Of a DNA stretch of 64,000 nucleotides, positions 52,317-60,392 are shown piece after piece. Position numbers and translations under genes: made by a program. The DNA lies in assembly GCA_032161045.1 (NCBI GenBank), contig JAVHTH010000003.1; one strand, given 5' to 3'. Under the pieces are notes generated by a model. That model did no database searches. It saw only the letters and a list, made by a program, of their open reading frames with translations, and was not told the origin of the DNA. Numbering within the stretch: the stretch's first letter is position 1; the number at the start of each line of letters is the position of its first letter. This stretch comes from Fervidibacter sinensis (GTDB taxonomy: Bacteria; Armatimonadota; Fervidibacteria; Fervidibacterales; Fervidibacteraceae).

Positions 52317-54723
52317 CGGCAAATTCCGTTACCAAACTCTTATCGGGCACACCAAAGATGTGTTGTGGCTAATGGACAAGTTAGTGAAGCGTTCTGGCTT
52401 CAATTCGTTTTGCCAACGCTGGGAACTTGATAAAGACAATGTTCGCACGGCGCTGATGGCTATTGCCGCTTTGCACGACATTGGCAAAGCGACAAAGCCT
52501 TTCCAGAGAGCCATTCGCGAGAACAAATACCTTACTGATATCCCTCACGCGCTCATCGCTTTACCTGTTGCTAATGAAGTTTGGAAGCAACTTCAACTGC
52601 CAAAACTTTGGGATGGCTCAGCACTGCCGTTAGTTGAATTGCTCGCCATTGTTAGCCACCATGCCTTACTCTACGATGGACTCTACCAAACAGCCATCAA
52701 GCCCTTACAGCACTTGGACTTTGAGCCCGAGGCTGAGAAAGTTTTGAAGGAGATTTTTGCTTGGCTCGCCAAAGAGTTCAACTTGCCTAAACTTGGGGTT
52801 CTGTTGCCTTTGCCTTTCCATGAGTGGTCAAAATGGGAACTCAGAAAGTGCGCCCAAGCATTAGAGCGTTTACGCAGTGTCAACCAAGAACTGAGATCCA
52901 ACGCAAGTATTTCCTCGCTCGCTTACCTGAAAGCACTTTACACCTTTGTGCTTGCCAACCTGAAGTTTGCTGACCATTGGGCAAGCCGAAACTTCTCAGA
53001 ACACGCAAAGGAACTTGCGGATGAGGTTGTTGACGAATTGCTCCCAAACCTTCCCCAATGGCAACTTCCCGAGGATGCGGAAAAACGCGTTTGGGACAAA
53101 TTGCCTAAACCTTATCGCTTTCAAGAGCAGTTGTCAAAGGCGGACGAGACTCAAGTTGTCGTTCTCGCACCGTGTGGAAGAGGCAAAACCGAAGGTGCGT
53201 TACTTTGGTTCTTGCACCAGCGTGCACTTGGTAATTGTGAACGGCTCATCATCGCGATGCCAACGCAGGTGACTTCAAATGCCATGCGGAAAAGGCTTGC
53301 CGATTTATTTGGGGACGATGCTATCGGGCTCTATCATGGTCGCAGTTATCTTGAGCACCGTGAACTGGTGAGGCTGCAGTTAGCGCAAGGGGAAAGCGAT
53401 GACCTTGACCCTGAAGTTGAACGGGAACTTGCTCAAAGCGAAAACTTTTGGAGTGAAGTCTTCGCTAAGCCAATAACTGTCACCACGACTGATCACTTGC
53501 TTTTCACCTTCGTTCACGGTTACCGCCAAGCCGATTTTGCGTTGGGATGTTTACAAACTGCAGCCATTGTCTTTGATGAGGTTCACTGTTATGACCGAAA
53601 GATGCTCGCTGAATTGCGTGAACTGTTCAAGTTACTGAGGGCAATGAAGATCCCCCACCTTCTCATGAGTGGGACGCTTCCGCAATTTCTCGTGGACGAA
53701 ACAGGTGTCAGCGATTACAGACGCATCACCGACAACGAGGGTTTGGTTCGCCAACCTTTCATTTTGCGAAAGCGGGATGAGCCAATGTTTGTGAAAATTG
53801 AAGAAAGCGACGGTGCTGAACTGCATCCCAACGATGCAATCGTTGATGAAGTCATTCAAGGCTTCAAGCGTAACCTTTGCCAGTTTGTCATCGTCAACAC
53901 GGTCAGAAAGGCTCAAGCCTTTTACCGTGCCTTGCGAGATTACATGGATGACGACGAGCGACTTTTGTGTTTGCATTCCCGTTTTTGCTACACACACCGA
54001 CGGGAGAAAGAGCAAAGGCTCATGGATTTGTTAAATCAAGGGGTTCGCCCGCTTATTTTGGTGGCAACTCAAGTCATAGAAGTAAGCCTTGACATTTCCT
54101 GCGACCGAATGTTTACAGAACTTGCCCCTATGGATGCTTTGGGGCAGCGTGCGGGGCGACTTCATCGCGGCGCTGCACAACCTGATGGGCATGAACTACT
54201 GGTCTTTAACATTGAAGACCCACAGCCTTATTGCATTCCGCACAAACGCGAACCCTTGCCCGAATTGGAGCGAACATGGAATGCACTTCAAGACAACTTG
54301 CCCATCTCCTATGGCTGGTTGAAGAAGCGTTGCGATAAAGTTTACTCCGATGCGCGATTGGGCATGGCTCAACTTGACGAACTATTCAAAGCATGCACTT
54401 TGTTTGGACTGAACTACGACGAAATTCGCTTCAGCGAGGAAGAAGGGAAGGTTTACCGCCCGCGCGATATCGTGATGCCGACGATTGATGTCATCCCGCA
54501 GGCAGTTTTGGACGAACTGGGTGATGAAGGTTGTCAACCGATTTTCCTTGCCCCGGTGCCTGTTTGGTGGCTTGGAAAATCAAACCGAGAGGGATTGGGA
54601 TTGTTTTACACGCACACGGTTGGCAAAAGGGATTGGCTTATTTGTCGCTTACCTTACGATGCAAAAATCGGCTTTGCTGAGGAGCAAATCGGTGTGCCAT
54701 TGCAAGGAGTGATCCTTGATTAA
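52288..54723 (+). CDS. cas3: Cas3 HD nuclease-helicase
   Basis: 811 residues, HD nuclease and helicase in one chain. HD part: LIGHTKDVL and ALHDIGKATKPFQ at ~20-75, SHHALLYDG near 130. Helicase: Walker A-like LAPCGRGKTEGAL near 292, VFDEVHCYD (DEVH) near 430, MSGTLPQFL, and motif VI QVIEVSLDISCDRMFTE with QRAGRLHR. It degrades target DNA recruited by Cascade. Confidence 0.95.
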   Translation: MLLAKSEQVNGKFRYQTLIGHTKDVLWLMDKLVKRSGFNSFCQRWELDKDNVRTALMAIAALHDIGKATKPFQRAIRENKYLTDIPHALIALPVANEVWKQLQLPKLWDGSALPLVELLAIVSHHALLYDGLYQTAIKPLQHLDFEPEAEKVLKEIFAWLAKEFNLPKLGVLLPLPFHEWSKWELRKCAQALERLRSVNQELRSNASISSLAYLKALYTFVLANLKFADHWASRNFSEHAKELADEVVDELLPNLPQWQLPEDAEKRVWDKLPKPYRFQEQLSKADETQVVVLAPCGRGKTEGALLWFLHQRALGNCERLIIAMPTQVTSNAMRKRLADLFGDDAIGLYHGRSYLEHRELVRLQLAQGESDDLDPEVERELAQSENFWSEVFAKPITVTTTDHLLFTFVHGYRQADFALGCLQTAAIVFDEVHCYDRKMLAELRELFKLLRAMKIPHLLMSGTLPQFLVDETGVSDYRRITDNEGLVRQPFILRKRDEPMFVKIEESDGAELHPNDAIVDEVIQGFKRNLCQFVIVNTVRKAQAFYRALRDYMDDDERLLCLHSRFCYTHRREKEQRLMDLLNQGVRPLILVATQVIEVSLDISCDRMFTELAPMDALGQRAGRLHRGAAQPDGHELLVFNIEDPQPYCIPHKREPLPELERTWNALQDNLPISYGWLKKRCDKVYSDARLGMAQLDELFKACTLFGLNYDEIRFSEEEGKVYRPRDIVMPTIDVIPQAVLDELGDEGCQPIFLAPVPVWWLGKSNREGLGLFYTHTVGKRDWLICRLPYDAKIGFAEEQIGVPLQGVILD

Positions 54724-54815
54724 ACCTCTGCAAAAGTGGCGATTTTTCATTAAAAATTCGGAGCGTAGCGCGAAATGAAGCGGAATACCTCCAAGGGCGT
54801 GTAAGGTGGTTTTCA

Positions 54816-55352
54816 ATGCAAGTCCCAATTGAAGCGTTAAGCGATGAAGAGTTTGAGCAATTGCGGACCAATGGCATAAAAGTCAACTATTGGGCAATTT
54901 GCCACCGTAAGGTTTGGCTTTACTCCAAAGGGCTGCGAATGGAGCCGCTTTCAGACAGAGTGGCTCTTGGGAAACTCTTGCACGAACGAGCCTATCCTGA
55001 TATGCCGAGACGAGAAGTGCTCATTGACGACCTGATCAAAATTGACTTGCTTGAGCACGAAAGCAAGTTACTTGAGGTGAAGCACTCCCGCAAACTCGTT
55101 GACGCTGCCCGATTGCAAGTGGCTTACTACTTGCTCTATTTGCGATGGTTAGGTGCAGGTGAGTTGGTCGGCGAATTGCGCTTCCCGAAGGAACGGCGCA
55201 AAGAAGAGGTTCGCTTAACGCCTGAGTTGGAAGCCCAAGTTACAGAGGCATTGCGAGACATCCAACGCATTGAACAACTGCCATCACCACCGCAGGCTGA
55301 ATTCATGCCCATTTGCCGCGTTTGCGCATATTGCGAACTTTGCTGGGGATAA
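54816..55352 (+). CDS. cas4: Cas4 nuclease
   Basis: 178 residues. N-terminal Cys in YWAICHRKVWL and the C-terminal cluster CRVCAYCELCW bind an Fe-S cluster; RVALGKLLHE, IDLLEHESKLLEVKHSRK are the RecB-like core with the DEK acid residues. It trims and orients prespacers with Cas1-Cas2. The 92 bases before it hold nothing recognisable. Confidence 0.9.
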   Translation: MQVPIEALSDEEFEQLRTNGIKVNYWAICHRKVWLYSKGLRMEPLSDRVALGKLLHERAYPDMPRREVLIDDLIKIDLLEHESKLLEVKHSRKLVDAARLQVAYYLLYLRWLGAGELVGELRFPKERRKEEVRLTPELEAQVTEALRDIQRIEQLPSPPQAEFMPICRVCAYCELCWG

Positions 55353-55423
55353 AATCGGAGAAGAAGTTTTTGCCGAACCTGAAAATTTCAGGCGCAATTC
55401 ATGCGCTTTTGGTGAGGTGACAG

Positions 55424-55690
55424 ATGATGGCTGAAGTTAAGTTGGATTTGCCACCTGACCTATTGAAGTTGCTTCAAGGGATGGGAGATGTCCAGCAAAC
55501 CATCAAGGAGTGCATCGTGCTGGAACTTTATCGGCGTGGCGAAATTTCCACAGGAAAGGCTGCTGAAATTTTGGGGATGAGTTACCGTCAATTCCTTGAC
55601 CTGCTCGCAAAGCACAAAATCCCCCTCTTCCGCTACAGTCCAGAGGAACTGGAGGAGGAGTTGAGGGCAATGGAGGAAAAAGGGCTATGA
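55424..55690 (+). CDS. UPF0175-family antitoxin
   Basis: 88 residues. The HTH-like segment GEISTGKAAEILGMSYRQFLDLLAKHKIPLF is the UPF0175 signature. GAGGTGACAG precedes the ATG. Its stop overlaps the toxin ATG (ATGA). The pair sits inside the cas operon, between cas4 and cas1. Confidence 0.8.
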   Translation: MMAEVKLDLPPDLLKLLQGMGDVQQTIKECIVLELYRRGEISTGKAAEILGMSYRQFLDLLAKHKIPLFRYSPEELEEELRAMEEKGL

Positions 55691-56139
55691 TCGTTGTCAG
55701 TAACGCCAGCCCTTTGATTGCTTTGGAACGAATTCAGTGTCAAGAGTTGCTCTGTAATCTTTTCGGTCGGATTTTTATCCCACCAGCAGTGCGCCGTGAA
55801 GTTTTCGGCACAAAACCGCTCCCTAATTGGATCACGGAAAAGCAACCGACATTGCCCTTCCATCCAAGCAAAGATTTAGGCAAAGGCGAAACGGAAGCGA
55901 TTGCGCTGGCACTTGAACTCAAAGCAGATTGGCTGCTCATGGATGACTTAGATGGTCGTAAAGAAGCGTTGCGAAGCGGATTAATGGTTATGGGAACAAT
56001 AGGAATTCTCATCCGTGCCAAACGAGAAGGAGTCATAGCAGAACTGAAACCGCTGCTTGACAAGTTGGAAGCAACAGGATTTTACTTTGGGCAGAATTTG
56101 AGGCTTATCGCTTTGCAAGCGGTTGGAGAGTTCCCATGA
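55687..56139 (+). CDS. DUF3368 PIN-like toxin
   Basis: 150 residues. VVSNASPLIALERI at the start, LGKGETEAIALALE, LLMDDLDGRKEA and GTIGILIRAKREG are the DUF3368 PIN-domain blocks; the first acid position is Asn, as is common in this family, so RNase activity is not certain. Partner of the UPF0175 antitoxin. Confidence 0.8.
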   Translation: MIVVSNASPLIALERIQCQELLCNLFGRIFIPPAVRREVFGTKPLPNWITEKQPTLPFHPSKDLGKGETEAIALALELKADWLLMDDLDGRKEALRSGLMVMGTIGILIRAKREGVIAELKPLLDKLEATGFYFGQNLRLIALQAVGEFP

Positions 56140-56150
56140 GGTGATCTTAC

Positions 56151-57161
56151 TTGGCGCAAAGTTACTACATCTTCCGAAGCGGGAGGTTAAAGCGAAGGCA
56201 AAATACGCTGTATTTGGAGCAGGAAAGCGAGGATGGACAAGTTCAGCGCCAGCCTATTCCCATTGAGAATGTCCGCGACCTTTACCTTTTTGGCGAAATT
56301 GACTTGAACACAAAACTGCTCTCGTTCCTTGCTCAAAACGAAATCACCATCCATTGCTTCAACTACTACGGCTTTTATGTCGGCAGTTTTTATCCGCGTG
56401 AGACCAATGTCAGCGGGCACTTGCTCGTCCGTCAGGTTGAGTATTACCTTGACCCACAAAAGCGGCTGGAAATTGCAAGGGAATTTGTTTCGGGTGCACT
56501 CTTTCACATCCGCCGCAACTTGAATTACTACCGCAACCGAGGCAAGCAGGTTGATGAAGCGTTGACAGTTGTGGAAAGTTGCATGGAGCGAATTGGAAGT
56601 TGCCAAAGCATTGCGGAACTGATGAGCGAGGAGGGGCGAGCACGCGATGCTTACTACTCTGCTTTCAACGAGATTTTAGAGTTGGAGCAACCGTTTGAAA
56701 AGCGGGTGAAACGACCGCCTGACAATATGGTCAACGCTTCGCTTTCCTTCGGCAATAGTTTGCTTTACGCTGCAACGCTTTCGGAAATTTATGTGACTCA
56801 ATTGAACCCAACCGTCAGTTACTTGCATGAACCATCTCAGAGGCGGTTTTCGCTGGCTTTAGATCTTGCTGAAATTTTCAAGCCATTGGTGGTTGATAGG
56901 TTGATTTTTCGTTTGCTCAACCGAAACGAAATTGGTGAGGAAGATTTTGAGAGCGTGGGAGAAGCAAGGGGCATTTACATGAAGGATGATGCTCGCAAAA
57001 AGTTCGTGCGTGCTTTTGAAGAGACATTGCAAACGACCGTCCAACACCGCCAACTCAAACGCAATGTCTCTTACCGCCAACTCATCCGCCTTGAAGCCTA
57101 CAAACTCATCCGCCATCTCATCGGCATTGAGCCATACAAGGCTTTGAGGGCATGGTGGTGA
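56151..57161 (+). CDS. cas1: Cas1 integrase
   Basis: 336 residues, TTG start with GAGGTGAT upstream. VNASLSFGNSLLYA and PTVSYLHEPSQRRFSLALDLAEIFKP carry the metal-binding Glu/His/Asp; GFYVGSFYPRETNVSGHLL is the I-B Cas1 pattern. It integrates new spacers with Cas2. Confidence 0.95.
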   Translation: MAQSYYIFRSGRLKRRQNTLYLEQESEDGQVQRQPIPIENVRDLYLFGEIDLNTKLLSFLAQNEITIHCFNYYGFYVGSFYPRETNVSGHLLVRQVEYYLDPQKRLEIAREFVSGALFHIRRNLNYYRNRGKQVDEALTVVESCMERIGSCQSIAELMSEEGRARDAYYSAFNEILELEQPFEKRVKRPPDNMVNASLSFGNSLLYAATLSEIYVTQLNPTVSYLHEPSQRRFSLALDLAEIFKPLVVDRLIFRLLNRNEIGEEDFESVGEARGIYMKDDARKKFVRAFEETLQTTVQHRQLKRNVSYRQLIRLEAYKLIRHLIGIEPYKALRAWW

Positions 57162-57168
57162 GAATCAA

Positions 57169-57435
57169 GTGTATGTCGTGATCGTCTACGATGTTGAGCA
57201 AAGCAGAGTGGCGAAGGTTTGTCAATACTTGCGAAGGTTTCTGCACTGGGTTCAAAACAGCGCTTTTGAAGGTGAGTTGACGGAAAGCCAACTTGAACGC
57301 ATCAAGGCTGATTTGCGCGAAATGATTGACCTTGACTACGACAGCGTTTACATTTACCGACTGCCGGACAGAAATGTTGTGCACAAGGAAGTCATCGGAC
57401 AGGAAAAAGCCATAACGGAGGCATTTTTGGAGTAG
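57169..57435 (+). CDS. cas2: Cas2
   Basis: 88 residues, GTG start 7 bases after cas1. VVIVYDVEQSRVAKVCQYLRRFLHWVQNS is the ferredoxin-like Cas2 core with the conserved Asp. Its TAG stop lies inside a GTAGGGGC repeat (57432 on). Confidence 0.95.
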   Translation: MYVVIVYDVEQSRVAKVCQYLRRFLHWVQNSAFEGELTESQLERIKADLREMIDLDYDSVYIYRLPDRNVVHKEVIGQEKAITEAFLE

Positions 57436-57490
57436 GGGCAGGCGATAGCCTGTCCGAAAATTTGGGGTGCATTTCATGTGCACCCGCTAT
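57432..57490. repeat. REP/BIME-like hairpin pair at the cas2 stop
   Basis: GTAGGGGCAGGCGATAGCCTGTCCG, then GGGTGCATTTCATGTGCACCC. The TAG of GTAG is the cas2 stop codon, as at the end of the Csx1-like gene. Confidence 0.6.
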
Positions 57491-57588
57491 AAGGTTCGTA
57501 GTAAGGCACGGAACGGAGTGGAGTGCTGTCAAAGACGCCACTACGCTATCGCTTCGTGGCTAACTACGAGCCATTCGTCCAAAATTTT

Positions 57589-57693
57589 CCGGGCGCATTT
57601 CATGCGCCCCTACATGGGACGATTTTTCCGGGCACATTTTCATGTGCCCCTACATGGGACAATTTTTCGGGCGCATCTTATGCGCCCCTACAA
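57589..57693. repeat. Three tandem 39-bp hairpin units before cas6
   Basis: Hairpins start at 57591, 57630 and 57669, exactly 39 bases apart: GGGCGCATTTCATGCGCCC, GGGCACATTTTCATGTGCCC, GGGCGCATCTTATGCGCCC, each followed by CTACATGGGAC or CTACAAGG. The middle stem differs from its neighbours by paired changes. Not a CRISPR array: repeat and spacer roles are not separable and units are too few. Confidence 0.7.
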
Positions 57694-57709
57694 GGTTGGA
57701 GTGATAGCG

Positions 57710-58459
57710 ATGCGGTTGCGAATTACTTGGACATCGGATAGGAATGTCGTCATGCCTTGGAACTACCTGCACCTTTTGCATGGATTCCTTTACGCTTCCA
57801 TCCGAAAAGCCAGCCCAAAGTTGGGCGAGTTTTTGCACGAACAAGGGTTCGTTGTCGGCAGCCACCGCTACAAGTTAATCACATTCTCACTTCTCTTCCC
57901 CAGATGCTCAAAAGCGCACAAGGATGGATTGGAGATGACACCGCCAATCCTTTGGTGGGTATCGTCGCCTTTGCCGGCGCCAATTGAGGCGTTAGCGATG
58001 ACCCTGACGACAGAAACTTGCTTTCGCATCGGCAAAGTTCAGTTAGCGGTTGAGCGGGTTGAAGTTGAAGAGGCGCCGAATTTTGAGGGACGATGCCTTT
58101 TTCAAACCCTGTCGCCAATTGTCGCATCAACTGGGGTTCGTAAAGGCGAAAAATTGGAGCACAAATTTCTCTCGCCTGATGAACCTGAGTTTTGGCGGGT
58201 CGTTGAAATGAATTTGCGCCGCAAGGCTCAAGCGCTGAACTTGACGGTTTCCGATGAGCCTTTAAAGTTTGAACCTGCGGGCGAATGGCGGTCGCGACTT
58301 TACGAGGTTCAAGGAACGAAAGTGAAAGGTTTTGAGGGACGATTTTGGGCTGACGGTAACCCTGAGTTGCTCAAAATCGGCTACGAAGCAGGTTTTGGAG
58401 AGAGAAACGCTCAAGGGTTCGGGATGGTGAAAGTTGTCGCCAAGCCTTCAAAAGACTGA
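57710..58459 (+). CDS. cas6: Cas6 pre-crRNA endonuclease
   Basis: 249 residues. MRLRITWTSD at the start and the C-terminal Gly-rich loop GYEAGFGERNAQGFGMVKV are Cas6 hallmarks. Start 57710 has TTGGAGTGAT; a longer frame only reads repeat DNA. It should cut the repeat RNA to crRNA. It is last in the operon, 274 bases after cas2. Confidence 0.85.
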   Translation: MRLRITWTSDRNVVMPWNYLHLLHGFLYASIRKASPKLGEFLHEQGFVVGSHRYKLITFSLLFPRCSKAHKDGLEMTPPILWWVSSPLPAPIEALAMTLTTETCFRIGKVQLAVERVEVEEAPNFEGRCLFQTLSPIVASTGVRKGEKLEHKFLSPDEPEFWRVVEMNLRRKAQALNLTVSDEPLKFEPAGEWRSRLYEVQGTKVKGFEGRFWADGNPELLKIGYEAGFGERNAQGFGMVKVVAKPSKD

Positions 58460-58551
58460 GTCAATTGCTGCCAAGGCGAGAGATTTTCCCTTGTATCGGA
58501 TCGGCAGTGCGGCATGTGGCTGACAGTTTTAGGTTAAGTGACATCATTAGC

Positions 58552-58616
58552 AGTAGCGTCGCCCTTTACGGGCGACGGTAGTTTAACTTCCGTCGGGGGC
58601 AAGTCCCGACGCTACT
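58552..58616. repeat. Composite cruciform with AGTAGCGTC ends
   Basis: Outer arms AGTAGCGTC and GACGCTACT enclose two hairpins (GTCGCCC...GGGCGAC and GTCGGG...CCCGAC). Same design as the GTAG elements, 65 bases long like them, but a different core sequence. Confidence 0.6.
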
Positions 58617-58704
58617 TTAAACCGCTTGTGTCGGGTTGGTCATAGGTCAAACATTAGCGTCAAATTCTGCACCGAGATTTTTCGGCTAAGGCAGGCGACT
58701 TGAA

Positions 58705-60051
58705 ATGGAGCAGCAAAAATTGTTGGGCACTGAAGGCACAAGCATTGAACATGAACCTTTGGCTTCCCGGATGAGACCGCAATCTTTGGACGAATTCGTT
58801 GGACAAGAACATCTCGTCGGTCCGAACAAGCCTTTGCGAATTGCCATAGAACGCGATCGCCCTCATTCGGCAATTTTGTGGGGACCACCGGGAAGCGGTA
58901 AAAGCACCCTCGCTTTTTTGCTGGCAAAATACACGAAGGCACACTTTGATTCTTTGAGCGCTGTGACTGTCGGAGTAGCAGAAGTGCGACAGGTCATTGA
59001 AGCAGCGCGTAGAAGGCTGCAGAGAGGGCAAAAGACAGTTTTGTTCCTTGACGAAGTTCACCGCTTCAACAAAGCCCAGCAAGATGCTTTGCTTCATGCT
59101 GTTGAGCAAGGGGTTGTCATTTTCATCGGCGCTACGACAGAGAATCCATTCTTTTACTTGACCCCGCCACTTCTTTCCCGATGTAGGCTTTACCGACTTG
59201 AACCCTTGACAACCGAGCAAATTTTGCTTTTGCTCAAACGAGCCTTGAAAGACGAACGGGGGCTTGGAAAGTTCAAGGTTGAGGCGGACGAAGATGCTTT
59301 AAAGTTCATCGCCGAGCGCAGTGGCGGTGACGCTCGTCGTGCCCTTAACGCCCTTGAAGCAGCCTTTCTGGCAGCGATGGAAATAGAGCAGGGTAGGAGA
59401 GAGGATGAACCAATTCGCGTGACTTTGTCAATTGTCCAAAGCGTTATGTCTGAGGCACCGCTGGCTTACCAACGAGCAGGGGATGACCACTACGATGTCG
59501 CTTCTGCGTTTATCAAGAGCATTCGCGGTTCAGACCCCGATGCCGCAATTTACTGGCTTGCAAGGTTTCTCGCTTCAGGTGAAGACCCGAGGTTTATTGC
59601 GAGGCGGATGGTGATTGCAGCAGCAGAAGACATTGGGCTTGCTGACCCGATGGCGCTTGTCATTGCTGTGGCTGCAGCCCAAGCGGTTGAAATTGTTGGG
59701 ATGCCAGAGGCTCAAATCCCGCTCTCCGAAGCGGCAATTTACCTTGCAACTGCGCCGAAATCTAACAGCGCCTACAAAGCCATCAGCAAAGCGATGAGCG
59801 AAATTGAGCAGCATGGACCGCAGCCTGTGCCGATGCATTTGCGTGATGCATCTTACAAGGGAGCACAAAAGTCGGGACACGGCGTTGGCTACTTGTATCC
59901 GCACGATTTCCCTGAGCATTATGTCCCGCAGCAATATTTGCCGCCGACAGTGAAGGGCTTGCCTTTTTACGAGCCAACAGAGCAGGGGCGTGAGAAATTG
60001 ATTGCTGAGCGGCTAAGGAAGTTGCGCGAATTGTCAACATCGGGTGAATGA
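58705..60051 (+). CDS. rarA: Replication-associated recombination ATPase RarA/MgsA
   Basis: 448 residues. GPPGSGKST (Walker A), FLDEVHRFNKAQQDALLHAVE (Walker B and sensor), FIGATTENPFF, and the C-terminal tetramer domain (PDAAIYWLARFLASGEDPRFIARR) are all RarA. It works at stalled forks. It starts 245 bases after cas6 and is not part of the cas operon. Confidence 0.95.
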   Translation: MEQQKLLGTEGTSIEHEPLASRMRPQSLDEFVGQEHLVGPNKPLRIAIERDRPHSAILWGPPGSGKSTLAFLLAKYTKAHFDSLSAVTVGVAEVRQVIEAARRRLQRGQKTVLFLDEVHRFNKAQQDALLHAVEQGVVIFIGATTENPFFYLTPPLLSRCRLYRLEPLTTEQILLLLKRALKDERGLGKFKVEADEDALKFIAERSGGDARRALNALEAAFLAAMEIEQGRREDEPIRVTLSIVQSVMSEAPLAYQRAGDDHYDVASAFIKSIRGSDPDAAIYWLARFLASGEDPRFIARRMVIAAAEDIGLADPMALVIAVAAAQAVEIVGMPEAQIPLSEAAIYLATAPKSNSAYKAISKAMSEIEQHGPQPVPMHLRDASYKGAQKSGHGVGYLYPHDFPEHYVPQQYLPPTVKGLPFYEPTEQGREKLIAERLRKLRELSTSGE

Positions 60052-60097
60052 GCGCCAAACTCGTCACACAAGCATTTACTTCGTAGGGACACATAAA

Positions 60098-60125
60098 AAC
60101 GCTTAACACAAAACCCGCAACGCTC
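60098..60125. repeat. Heptanucleotide repeat (AACNCNN)x4
   Basis: AACGCTT, AACACAA, AACCCGC, AACGCTC. Fourth site of the AACGC class. Confidence 0.6.
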
Positions 60126-60290
60126 AGCATATTGCCAACTGTGGGTTGGAGCCCAAAGCATGGGCTTTACTTCGTAAATGCTCAGGGGTCCTATAAAGCC
60201 GAAGTTGAAATTCAGCCGAAAATCCGGTGGCTGATAGGGAAGCACCTTGCCCTGCCCGTAAGCGGTGGAAAATTGCAGTTACGCGAGGAG

Positions 60291-60359
60291 CAGGGAGAAG
60301 GCACTAAGTTCTCACTGAGGCAGTCGGCGGTCGGTTTAGTTTCTTGTGCCTTCTCCCTG
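60291..60359. repeat. 14-bp perfect inverted repeat, 41-base loop
   Basis: CAGGGAGAAGGCAC at 60291-60304 pairs with GTGCCTTCTCCCTG at 60346-60359. It lies between convergent genes and could be a bidirectional terminator or a structured RNA. Confidence 0.65.
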
Positions 60360-60392
60360 TCCTCCATTCAAAACGCAAACTTTGCTGTCAAA

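Larger units (their letters stand above)
60052..60392. other. Intergenic region between convergent genes
   Basis: 340 bases. It holds a heptamer repeat (60098-60125), a GAGCCCAAAGCATGGGCTTTA palindrome near 60147 and a long-stem inverted repeat (60291-60359). A 90-codon plus-strand frame here shows no protein-like features. Confidence 0.6.

Noticed and set aside
57589..57693. Looks at first like a short CRISPR array (39-base period, palindromic units) beside cas genes
   Set aside because: Only three units, the palindrome and the flanks both repeat, no unique spacers; the same units occur away from cas genes.
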